A stretch of 6,304 nucleotides of DNA. Source: Microcoleaceae cyanobacterium UBA11344. GTDB lineage: Bacteria > Cyanobacteriota > Cyanobacteriia > Cyanobacteriales > Microcoleaceae. The DNA is taken from the NCBI GenBank assembly GCA_003483675.1, contig DMYK01000057.1:1-6304 (forward strand), given 5' to 3'. The notes below the pieces were generated by a model. That model did not search any database. It was not told the DNA's origin and saw only the letters and a program-made list of their open reading frames with translations. Shown here in pieces: positions 1 through 5,229 of this stretch (position 1 is the stretch's first letter; every line of letters begins with the position of its first letter). Position numbers and translations under genes: made by a program.

Positions 1-1230
1 CTCCACCGCCACCGAGATGACTGGTTCTGGAATAAACAGGGACTCCAGAATCACTGGTGCTGTTTCGTCGCAGATGGTGTCACCGGTGAAGGTGTCTTTC
101 AGACCCAAAGCTGCTCCCAAGTCTCCGGCGCGGAGTTCGTCTACTTCTATCCGATCGTCCGCTTTTAGTACAATTAGGCGAGAAACCCGCTCTTTTTTGT
201 CTTTGGTGGAGTTGAGGACGTAAGTACCTTTTTTGAGGATACCGGAGTAGACGCGAACAAAGGTCAGGCGACCATAGGGGTCTGCCATGATTTTGAAGGC
301 CAGGGCTGACAGGGGGGCGTTGTCGTCCGCCTGTCGCTCTGCGGTGTCGCCGTTGGGCAGGAGTCCTTGAATTGCAGGAACCTCCAAGGGCGACGGCAGA
401 TAGTCGATGACTGCATCCAACAACAACTGAACGCCTTTGTTTTTGAAGGCCGAACCGCACAGCATAGGGACGATCGTACCTTTGACAGTGCCGTGGCGCA
501 GGGCGGTGCGAATTTCTGCTTCCGTTAGTTCTACGCCTTCAAGGTATTTCTCGGTGAGGGCGTCGCTGGTTTCTGCTACGGACTCGATCAGCTTGGTGCG
601 GTATTCGGCGGCTAGCTCTTTGACTTCATCGGGGATTTCTACTTCAAGGATCTCGGTGCCGATGTCGTTGTTGTAGATATAGGCTTTCATTTGCACTAGG
701 TCTACAATTCCCCGGAAGTTTTCTTCGCTGCCGATCGGAATTTGGATGGGTACGGCGTTCGCTCTCATGCGATCGCAAATTTGACCGTAGACTTTGTAGA
801 AGTTAGCGCCCATCCGATCCATTTTGTTGACAAACACAATCCGAGGTACTTTGTACCGATCGGCTTGTCGCCAAACAGTTTCCGATTGTGGCTGAACTCC
901 GCCTACCGAGCAGAACACTGCGATCACTCCATCTAGCACTCGCATGGAGCGTTCGACTTCGATCGTGAAGTCTACGTGTCCGGGAGTGTCGATGATGTTG
1001 ATTTTGTAATTTTTCCAACTGGTGGTGATAGCGGCGGCAGTAATCGTAATTCCCCGCTCCCGCTCTTGCTCCATCCAGTCGGTAACTGCTGTTCCTTCAT
1101 GCACTTCACCCATTTTGTGAACCATGCCTGAATAGAACAGAATTCTTTCAGTTGTCGTTGTTTTGCCCGCATCAATGTGGGCTGCGATGCCAATGTTGCG
1201 GGTTTTTTCTAGGGGGACGGTACGTGCCAC
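1..1230 (-). CDS. fusA: Translation elongation factor G, N-terminal 410 codons (runs off left edge)
   Basis: EF-G is the cytosolic GTPase that drives ribosomal translocation and, with RRF, ribosome recycling. The reading frame is open from GTG at 1228-1230 to base 1. Visible GTPase motifs are the P-loop AHIDAGKTT (residues 17-25), RGIT (59-62, switch I), DTPGH (81-85) and NKMD (135-138), with CGSAFKNKG near 258-266 (G5 region). Domain II follows (about 290-400), with [14 protein letters not shown]. Full EF-G is about 690 residues, so roughly 40% is missing beyond the window. GTG was chosen because the family N-terminus [15 protein letters not shown] begins there and a GGAGG lies 5 nt upstream. 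It is the third str-operon gene, 334 nt after rpsG; tuf is expected next but is not visible. Cys107 and Cys258 are present. Redox-active cysteines are known in a Synechocystis EF-G, but I cannot confirm these are the equivalent ones. Confidence 0.98.
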   Translation of the reverse strand, partial: MARTVPLEKTRNIGIAAHIDAGKTTTTERILFYSGMVHKMGEVHEGTAVTDWMEQERERGITITAAAITTSWKNYKINIIDTPGHVDFTIEVERSMRVLDGVIAVFCSVGGVQPQSETVWRQADRYKVPRIVFVNKMDRMGANFYKVYGQICDRMRANAVPIQIPIGSEENFRGIVDLVQMKAYIYNNDIGTEILEVEIPDEVKELAAEYRTKLIESVAETSDALTEKYLEGVELTEAEIRTALRHGTVKGTIVPMLCGSAFKNKGVQLLLDAVIDYLPSPLEVPAIQGLLPNGDTAERQADDNAPLSALAFKIMADPYGRLTFVRVYSGILKKGTYVLNSTKDKKERVSRLIVLKADDRIEVDELRAGDLGAALGLKDTFTGDTICDETAPVILESLFIPEPVISVAVE

Positions 1231-1235
1231 AGCTA

Positions 1236-1240
1236 CCTCC
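1236..1240 (-). promoter_or_regulatory. Shine-Dalgarno of fusA
   Basis: The minus strand reads GGAGGTAGCTGTG, a full GGAGG 5 nt before the GTG start. It fixes the non-ATG start of fusA. It contrasts with rpsL and rpsG, which have no recognisable Shine-Dalgarno before their ATGs. Confidence 0.85.
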
Positions 1241-1267
1241 TTGAGTTTTCTCTGCTGTTATAATACA

Positions 1268-1309
1268 ATTATACTACACAGAAACCCTATTTTGTAGTCG
1301 CTAGCGACT
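1268..1309 (-). promoter_or_regulatory. Candidate fusA promoter with upstream 14-nt palindrome
   Basis: A perfect -10 hexamer TATAAT (1273 down to 1268 on the minus strand) lies about 38 nt before the fusA start. The place of a -35 box is poor (TACAAA or CTACAA at 17-18 nt), but immediately upstream is a perfect 14-nt palindrome, AGTCGCTAGCGACT (1296-1309). A palindrome in the -35 position of a promoter with no good -35 box would fit an activator or repressor site. The -10 and the palindrome are seen; that they form an internal regulated promoter is inference. Confidence 0.45.
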
Positions 1310-1343
1310 GACAACATAAGTATATGGAGCTTATTGTTACATT

Positions 1344-1381
1344 TTAATATTTTTTGCAAGATTTGTTTACAAAAATATTAA
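1344..1381. repeat. AT-rich 11-nt perfect inverted repeat in fusA leader
   Basis: TTAATATTTTT (1344-1354) and AAAAATATTAA (1371-1381) are exact reverse complements separated by 16 nt. The inner part holds a second, offset inverted repeat, TTTGT-TT-ACAAA. It lies upstream of the candidate fusA promoter and could be a DNA-binding site, an upstream AT element, or a weak RNA hairpin in the read-through transcript from rpsG. Confidence 0.6.
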
Positions 1382-1419
1382 GGATTTGACATGGAGGATT
1401 AAGAGAGTTTTGAATTTTG

Positions 1420-1492
1420 AGTTTTCGAGTGTTGAGTTTGCTTCATTGGTCGCAGCCGATCGCCGGGGGAAGCAATCTCAATACTCAAAACT
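1420..1492. repeat. Long imperfect inverted repeat between rpsG and fusA
   Basis: The left arm (1420-1444) and right arm (1469-1492) pair over 22 positions, with one bulged base and two mismatches, around a 24-nt loop that contains CCGATCGCC. The arms have the 'ttttgag / gtgttgag' composition typical of cyanobacterial spacer repeats. In the rpsG-fusA read-through RNA this would form a long stem starting about 70 nt after the rpsG stop. No U-tract follows on the minus strand, so it is not a standard intrinsic terminator. It may be a small dispersed element, an RNA-processing site or a barrier to 3' decay. Confidence 0.6.
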
Positions 1493-1564
1493 TACACTGT
1501 TCAATCTCTCGCCCAATGCTCTCATACCACAGAGTCGTCCAATTTGACCTACCCGATTGGGCGA

Positions 1565-2035
1565 TTAGTACCGATAGTGGGCGAAGGCCTTGTTGGCTTC
1601 GGCCATACGGTGGGTTTCTTCGCGCTTGCGAATGGCGCTACCTGTTTCGTTAGCTGCATCCATCAGTTCGTTGGCCAGCTTAGCGGCCATTGAGCGACCG
1701 GTTCTGGCTCTGGCAAATCTGATCAGCCAGCGGAGGGCGAGAGTAGTTCCGCGATCGGAACGCACTTCCATCGGCACTTGGTAGGTAGCGCCACCCACTC
1801 GGCGGGCTTTGACTTCGACTAGGGGTGTAGCGTTTTTGACTGCTTTTTCAAACAAGTCTAACGGTTCGACTCCTGTCCGTTCTTGGATGGTTTTGAGAGC
1901 GTCGTAGACGATGCTGGATGCCACGGATTTTTTGCCGTGCTGCATGATCCGTCTCACCATCATGCTTACCAACCGGCTGTTGTAGGTTGGATCAGGGGGG
2001 ACTGGACGTTTTTGAATAACTGTGCGGCGAGACAT
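1565..2035 (-). CDS. rpsG: 30S ribosomal protein S7
   Basis: S7 is the primary binding protein that nucleates assembly of the 30S head on the 3' major domain of 16S rRNA, and it contacts E-site tRNA and mRNA. The 156 residues are the normal bacterial length. Family landmarks are [16 protein letters not shown] at the N-terminus, the basic segment [19 protein letters not shown] (about 19-37), [23 protein letters not shown] (about 67-89), the beta-hairpin and helix segment [15 protein letters not shown], and a C-terminus ending HYRY. It is the second str-operon gene, 139 nt after rpsL. No clear Shine-Dalgarno precedes the ATG, so translation may depend on leaderless-like or coupled initiation. 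In E. coli S7 represses its own operon through the S12-S7 spacer; whether that holds here cannot be seen. Confidence 0.98.
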   Translation of the reverse strand: MSRRTVIQKRPVPPDPTYNSRLVSMMVRRIMQHGKKSVASSIVYDALKTIQERTGVEPLDLFEKAVKNATPLVEVKARRVGGATYQVPMEVRSDRGTTLALRWLIRFARARTGRSMAAKLANELMDAANETGSAIRKREETHRMAEANKAFAHYRY

Positions 2036-2120
2036 AGTTCTATTTGGGATTTTTGATTTTGAATGATTGAGTTTGGGGTTTTTGTTAGCTATCGATCGAC
2101 TATTAACTGGCTATCAAGGG

Positions 2121-2128
2121 GCGATCGC
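2121..2128. repeat. HIP1 octamer GCGATCGC in rpsL-rpsG spacer
   Basis: This is an exact copy of the highly iterated palindrome of cyanobacterial genomes. Other exact copies lie at 769-776 (inside fusA) and 5320-5327 (inside the CP43-like pseudogene). Three in 6.3 kb is far above random expectation and supports cyanobacterial origin. The rest of the 139-nt spacer has no other feature I can support. Confidence 0.9.
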
Positions 2129-2174
2129 CAATTATTTTTGCTCCCAAACCCCGAAAGCAAGTGCGAGTTCCGTT

Positions 2175-2555
2175 TTATTTCTTCGCTTTGGGACGCTTAG
2201 CCCCGTATTTAGAACGGCCTTGTTTGCGGTCTTTCACCCCGGCCGTGTCTAATGTACCGCGAATGATGTGGTATCTAACTCCCGGCAAATCTTTTACCCG
2301 GCCACCACGGATCATTACTACCGAGTGTTCTTGCAAGTTGTGACCGATGCCTGGGATGTAGGCTGTCACTTCAAAACCAGAAGTCAGCCGCACCCGCGCC
2401 ACCTTTCGCAGCGCCGAGTTAGGTTTTTTGGGGGTGGTTGTGTACACTCTGGTGCAAACTCCGCGGCGCTGAGGGCAACTCTTGAGAGCTGGCGATTTGG
2501 TTTTTTTCTGCGTTTCTTCCCGTGCTGAACGAATGAGTTGCTGAATAGTGGGCAT
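2175..2555 (-). CDS. rpsL: 30S ribosomal protein S12
   Basis: S12 sits at the decoding centre of the 30S subunit and tunes tRNA selection; it is the classical streptomycin-resistance locus. The 126-aa product starts [10 protein letters not shown] and ends RPKAKK, both typical. The conserved loops are intact: [17 protein letters not shown] (39-55), with Lys43 (the sensitive-type residue), and [13 protein letters not shown] (84-96), with Lys88 and Asp89. Asp89 is the residue methylthiolated by RimO in other bacteria. Cys27 and Cys34 are present, as in many bacterial S12 proteins. It is the first gene of the str operon, behind a promoter about 130 nt upstream. The ATG at 2553-2555 has no obvious Shine-Dalgarno. 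Confidence 0.98.
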   Translation of the reverse strand: MPTIQQLIRSAREETQKKTKSPALKSCPQRRGVCTRVYTTTPKKPNSALRKVARVRLTSGFEVTAYIPGIGHNLQEHSVVMIRGGRVKDLPGVRYHIIRGTLDTAGVKDRKQGRSKYGAKRPKAKK

Positions 2556-2624
2556 GAGTTACGGCATTTCTAGCTTTTTGCTGAATAATAGAGTGAGCTG
2601 GCGGCATCCGCGCTGAAAGTCCCT

Positions 2625-2639
2625 TCCCCTCTACGGGGA
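2625..2639. repeat. Small GC hairpin in rpsL leader
   Basis: TCCCC (2625-2629), a 5-nt loop and GGGGA (2635-2639) form a short perfect stem. An overlapping alternative pairs GTCCC (2619-2623) with GGGAC (2636-2640), so two mutually exclusive stems are possible. It lies in the inferred 5' leader of rpsL, between the predicted promoter and the start codon. A role in leader control is speculative. Confidence 0.35.
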
Positions 2640-2686
2640 CGGGATTTTGGCAAAAATTATGGAAAAGTGAGGATACCAGACTCTAT

Positions 2687-2715
2687 ATTGTACATGACTC
2701 GACCTTCTTTGGCAA
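2687..2715 (-). promoter_or_regulatory. Sigma70-type promoter of the str operon
   Basis: The minus strand shows TTGCCA (2715-2710), a 17-nt spacer and TACAAT (2692-2687), each hexamer one base off consensus at ideal spacing. The start of transcription would be near 2680, giving an rpsL leader of about 125 nt. No better candidate was seen between this point and the rpsL ATG. Confidence 0.6.
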
Positions 2716-3013
2716 GGAATTAGGAATGAGGGGGGCGATCGAACTTTTTCCCCTACTTGTTTTCCTGAAAGTTTTCGCGGTCATCAACAACGAGTTTTGG
2801 CGCTGATTGCATAATTTAACCGATCGGCGTCGGTGCAACAGCAGCCACAGCAGTGATGGCAAGTCATCAACACCGACAACTGTCGATCGCCTCACAATTT
2901 TGGGGAGATGCGCGAGGTGCGGGGGGTTGCATCACCGTCAGCCGTCGATCGAGATCACATCTGATCAGATAAAATTGCCAGAGCATCAGAAATATAGATT
3001 GAGTTGACCGCAG
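2716..3013. other. Non-coding spacer with small inverted repeats
   Basis: About 300 nt between the divergent str promoter and the next plus-strand gene. The open frames here are short and mutually contradictory, with no recognisable protein. It holds a nested inverted repeat (GTCGGTG 2829-2835 with CACCGAC 2871-2877, enclosing TGATG 2854-2858 with CATCA 2865-2869) and a perfect 12-nt palindrome ATCTGATCAGAT (2959-2970), 43 nt before the next ATG and overlapping a TAAAAT (2970-2975). A small RNA or an operator is possible but unproven. Confidence 0.4.
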
Positions 3014-3226
3014 ATGAGAACCGCAGCTTGGATTCCTGAATATACAATTTCCGAACTTTACTTGAATATTTGGAAATCCGGTAAGATCGATCGAACTCAG
3101 TTCCACCAGATTCAATACGCAATTTCTGGTCAAAAGTTGATCAATTCAGAGGAAGAGCTAACAATTGTCAGCAGACTCATGTATGCGTTGCGCCTGATGG
3201 CAGTCCGTCATGGACTGACTTGCTAG
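3014..3226 (+). CDS. Small conserved-looking protein of unknown function (70 aa)
   Basis: The 70-residue frame begins MRTAAWIPEYTISELYL and ends RLMAVRHGLTC. It is soluble, with no signal or membrane segment, and looks largely helical. Basic and acidic residues alternate in the middle (WKSGKIDRTQFHQ), followed by an acidic turn, NSEEEL, and a helix, TIVSRLMYALRLMAVRHG. The composition and the 'IDRTQFHQIQYAIS...SEEELTIVSRLMYALR' pattern resemble small uncharacterised cyanobacterial proteins that I remember only loosely, so I assign no function. The Shine-Dalgarno is weak. The gene stands about 100 nt before the HD-domain gene on the same strand and may be cotranscribed with it. A 12-nt palindrome upstream could be its operator. 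Confidence concerns being a real gene, not its role. Confidence 0.6.
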   Translation: MRTAAWIPEYTISELYLNIWKSGKIDRTQFHQIQYAISGQKLINSEEELTIVSRLMYALRLMAVRHGLTC

Positions 3227-3249
3227 GATTTTTTGAGTTTTGAGTGAAA

Positions 3250-3290
3250 ATCCCCTTAATATAATTAGAGGGATGTAAAAAAAGAATCCC
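3250..3290 (+). repeat. Alternative ATCCC/GGGAT hairpins before the HD gene
   Basis: GGGAT (3270-3274) can pair with either ATCCC at 3250-3254 or ATCCC at 3286-3290, so two mutually exclusive short stems are possible within the 102-nt spacer. Neither is followed by a U-tract. It could be a weak attenuator or terminator-like region for the upstream 70-aa gene. This rests only on base complementarity. Confidence 0.25.
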
Positions 3291-3328
3291 AATTATTTAA
3301 AGGTTTTCTCAAGGTAAAAGGACGGGGT

Positions 3329-4180
3329 ATGTTTAATTCTACTGAACTGCTGATCGAGGCTTTCATTCAACAACTTGAGAAAGGGTACAGTCGCACTTAC
3401 GGAGGGTATAAATCAGATTATGCCGACATTATTTCCTGGGTGGGCGCAATGGCGTTAGAAAACATCGCCAGCAGCGACGCTCTGTATCACAATGTAGAAC
3501 ACGCGATTTGTATTACCTTAGTCGGTCAAGAAATCTTGCGGGGAAAACACATTCGCAAGGGCGGAGTATCCTGCGATAATTGGCTGCACTTCATCATATC
3601 TTTGCTGTGCCAAGATATCGGATATGTCAAAGGAGTTTGCCGACAAGACCAACAAGCAGAAAGATTGTATGCTACAGGAAAAGATGGCATGAAAATTGCA
3701 CTTTCTCCGGGTGCAACAGCAGCCAGCCTAGCTCCTTACCGAGTGGACAGAGCTAAACTATTCATTGATGAGCGCTTTGGGAACCACAAGCTAATTAATG
3801 CTGAAATAATTAAGCAAAATATAGAACAGACTCGTTTCTCGGTGCTAGATAGGAACACTCAGGAAGATGCAGTTAATTATTCTAGTTTAGTTCGCGGTGC
3901 TGACTTGATCGGTCAGCTTAGCAACCCGCAATATTTACAGAAAATTGGCGCGCTGTTTTACGAGTTGGAAGAAAGCGGTGCTACTAAAGTTTTGGGCTAC
4001 CGACATCCGGGCGACTTGCTGCAAAGCTACTCGAAGTTTTACTGGAGCGGTATTTATCCGCACATCAGCGAATCTCTCGGCTACTTACAGTTAACACAGG
4101 AAGGCAAACAGATTGTTGCTAGTTTGTACGCTAATGTATTTCGCATGGAACATGAACGTAGTGATTCTGAGGTTGCTTGA
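3329..4180 (+). CDS. HD/PDE-like metal-dependent phosphohydrolase family protein, HD motif altered to QD
   Basis: The 283-aa soluble protein has an HD-superfamily layout. YHNVEHAICITLVGQEIL (53-70) matches the YHNxxHA signature of class I phosphodiesterase-type HD folds. WLHFIISLLCQDIGYVKG (85-102) is the helix that normally carries the His-Asp pair, and VRGADLIGQL (188-197) supplies the distal metal-ligand Asp (Asp192). IEQTRF (165-170) is the conserved-looking helix before it. The pair reads Gln95-Asp96 (CAA GAT), so one expected metal-binding His is absent. Family members hydrolyse phosphoester bonds in nucleotides; the substrate here is unknown. AAAAGGA (3316-3322) sits 6 nt before the ATG and fixes the start. 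Downstream it converges with a Fur-family pseudogene. Its 4113-4180 segment is read in only one plausible frame. It could be inactive, use a single metal, or bind rather than cleave its ligand. Confidence 0.85.
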   Translation: MFNSTELLIEAFIQQLEKGYSRTYGGYKSDYADIISWVGAMALENIASSDALYHNVEHAICITLVGQEILRGKHIRKGGVSCDNWLHFIISLLCQDIGYVKGVCRQDQQAERLYATGKDGMKIALSPGATAASLAPYRVDRAKLFIDERFGNHKLINAEIIKQNIEQTRFSVLDRNTQEDAVNYSSLVRGADLIGQLSNPQYLQKIGALFYELEESGATKVLGYRHPGDLLQSYSKFYWSGIYPHISESLGYLQLTQEGKQIVASLYANVFRMEHERSDSEVA

Positions 4181-4187
4181 GTCAGAA

Positions 4188-4212
4188 GGGCGGGCACTCA
4201 CAGGCACCGCCC
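4188..4212. terminator. GC-rich hairpin between convergent genes
   Basis: GGGCGG (4188-4193) and CCGCCC (4207-4212) form a 6-bp stem with a 13-nt loop, 7 nt after the HD-gene stop. It lies where the plus-strand gene and the minus-strand fur pseudogene converge, a usual place for a bidirectional terminator. No T-run follows on either strand, so it may instead be a copy of a GC-rich cyanobacterial spacer repeat. Confidence 0.35.
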
Positions 4213-4257
4213 CTAAACAACTTCACCCTCGATTTCTGAATGGTATTGAGGACATAA

Positions 4258-4728
4258 CTAATTGCTGGGTACCAAAGAAGGCCATCCCTCCCGCAGCGCT
4301 TCCAAACAAACAGCGCGCACAGTTAACTGACAGTCAAGCAGTTCTACACCAGCTTTTTCAACTTGCTTTTTGCCAATTTTTAAAATCGATTCATCACTAA
4401 ATTCAAAAGTCTTGTGACACTGAATGCAAACCAGGTGATGAAGGTGGTGCAATTCAGGCAAATTTAGCTCGTAATGTTTGTGTCATTCTGCTAATTCTAG
4501 TTACCGCAAAATCCCAATTCTTGCTAATAAATGCAGAGTTCTATACACAGTAGACAAGCCAATTTTTTCGCCTTGATTCTGTAAAGTTTTATAGAACTCT
4601 TCTGCACTCAAATGATTGCCTTGCCGCAGATTTTGAAAGACACTCAAAATATTTTATCGCTGGGGAGTCAGGCTGTGGCCCCTCTGATTTAGTTCGACTT
4701 TGAGTGAGTTAGCACTGTATAAATTCAT
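4258..4728 (-). pseudogene. Fur-family regulator with three internal stop codons
   Basis: Reading one uninterrupted frame from ATG at 4726-4728 gives a near-complete Fur/PerR-type repressor: MNLYSANSLKVELNQRG, SLTPQR, the winged-helix recognition segment GLSTVYRTLHLLARIGILR (57-75), LELAE-x-HKHYEL, HHLHHLVCIQC (94-104, with CxxC 101/104), SILKIGKKQVEKAG, LLDCQLTVRAVC (130-141). Family members sense iron or peroxide and repress iron-acquisition or stress genes. Stops replace conserved residues at codon 25 (TAA for the Glu/Lys after TPQR), codon 76 (TAA in R-x-LELAE, normally Glu) and codon 82 (TGA, normally Gly). There is no frameshift. The end TAG at codon 157 sits where I recall Trp in some paralogues (SNW), and the frame continues LCPQ to a TAG at 4213-4215, so it may be a fourth nonsense change. 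The C-terminal CxxC is CxxA here. FurA-like versus PerR-like is unresolved. It lies on the same strand as the CP43-like pseudogene. Confidence 0.9.
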
Positions 4729-4734
4729 GTTTGT

Positions 4735-4780
4735 GAAGCAAGTTCGGTGACGGATTTTGTAATGGATTTAACGGATGTTA
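4735..4780. repeat. 46-nt direct repeat, copy 1 (left of Cys-rich gene)
   Basis: It matches 5139-5184 at 40 of 46 positions in the same orientation. On the minus strand it reads TAACATCCGTTA, then further ATCCGT/ATCCAT units, then CCGAACTTGCTTC. Within it, 'ATCCGTTAC'-like units recur in tandem. This copy ends 6 nt before the fur pseudogene ATG and contributes the TAA stop of the Cys-rich gene (4778-4780). Confidence 0.85.
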
Positions 4781-5113
4781 GGAGGAAGAAAGTTTGGCAG
4801 ATGTAATTGGAGAATTGGTTGTCGGTATTTCTGCATAAGGTTTGTGCAGCTTGGAGCAATGTTGCTGACAGGAATTGGCAAAACAAGTTTTCGGTTCAAA
4901 GTCAGTACAGCCGATCGCATCTTCAGTACAAGCAACGCACGGCCGCACAGTACACTTGAGGCGGTAGTCATTAGTAAAAAACTCGCAATCCGAACAGGGA
5001 ACTTGATGTAGTCGCCGAATTTGATGGAATCCTTCTCGCAACGCTACCGAAATACTCCACAAAAACAGAACCATCACAGTCGCGATACAGAAACAGCAAA
5101 TAAAAACAGTCAT
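4778..5113 (-). CDS. Small membrane-anchored Cys-rich protein of unknown function
   Basis: The 111-aa product starts MTVFICCFCIATVMVLFLW, one N-terminal hydrophobic helix (about 3-25) that is an anchor or uncleaved signal. A compact Cys-rich core follows: HQVPCSDCEFFTNDYRLKCT (36-55), PCVAC (58-62), IGCTDFEPKTC (67-77). Cysteines at 40, 43, 54, 59, 62, 69 and 77, including two CxxC-like pairs, could bind zinc or an Fe-S cluster, or be redox-active. I recall similar 'LHQVPCxxCxFFTxDYRLKCTVxP' proteins in cyanobacteria without a known function. The low-complexity tail (residues 87-111) is unlike the core and ends in a direct-repeat copy, so the original C-terminus may have been replaced or extended. 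The gene lies between two pseudogenes on the same strand, 117 nt after the CP43-like remnant. The Shine-Dalgarno is weak. Confidence 0.75.
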   Translation of the reverse strand: MTVFICCFCIATVMVLFLWSISVALREGFHQIRRLHQVPCSDCEFFTNDYRLKCTVRPCVACTEDAIGCTDFEPKTCFANSCQQHCSKLHKPYAEIPTTNSPITSAKLSSS

Positions 5114-5138
5114 AGGGTGATTTTCTCAAAGTATAGCC

Positions 5139-5184
5139 GAAGGAAGTTCGGCAACGGATTGTGTAACGGATGTAACGGATGTTA
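5139..5184. repeat. 46-nt direct repeat, copy 2 (right of Cys-rich gene)
   Basis: This is the partner of 4735-4780, with six mismatches. This copy ends 25 nt upstream of the Cys-rich gene's start codon. It overlaps a small perfect hairpin, CCGAA-GGAAG-TTCGG (5137-5151), that copy 1 lacks. On its far side it abuts another palindromic repeat (5187-5207). Confidence 0.85.
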
Positions 5185-5186
5185 TG

Positions 5187-5207
5187 CCCTTCAGCGAAGC
5201 TGAGGGG
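5187..5207. repeat. Palindromic repeat CCCTTCAGC-GAA-GCTGAGGGG
   Basis: It has a nine-base-pair stem (one G-U) with a GAA loop. It lies 22 nt beyond the stop of the CP43-like remnant on the minus strand, so it could end that transcript, but the T-rich run precedes rather than follows the stem on that strand. Its ends (CCCTTC...CTGAGGG) resemble those of the 5478-5505 element, suggesting the same dispersed family. Confidence 0.55.
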
Positions 5208-5229
5208 ATAAAAAGAAGGAAAATCCCAT

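Noticed and set aside
3..1018. Several open frames antisense to or out of frame with fusA
   Set aside because: The EF-G frame is continuous and fully conserved across this stretch; the others are its shadows.
1420..1492. Inverted repeat as an intrinsic terminator of rpsG
   Set aside because: The stem is A/T-rich with a long loop, and no U-run follows on the transcribed minus strand.
2807..3007. Plus-strand open frame of 66 codons before the 70-aa gene
   Set aside because: The composition is basic and irregular with no recognisable pattern, and it competes with two equally poor minus-strand frames over the same bases. It looks like chance in a spacer.
2683..3133. Minus-strand open frames (2683-2895 and 2867-3133)
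   Set aside because: They run across the str promoter region or antisense to the better 70-aa gene, have no start signals, and resemble no family.
4113..4400. Plus-strand frame overlapping the HD gene end and the fur pseudogene
   Set aside because: Half is an alternative frame of the HD gene and half is antisense to clear Fur-family coding sequence.
4481..4483. TGA at codon 82 of the Fur-like frame as a recoded or selenocysteine codon
   Set aside because: Two TAA codons interrupt the same frame, the expected residue is Gly rather than Cys, and no stem-loop downstream stands out.
4735..5184. Direct repeats as a CRISPR array
   Set aside because: There are only two copies, spaced about 360 nt apart with a gene between them, and no cas genes in view.
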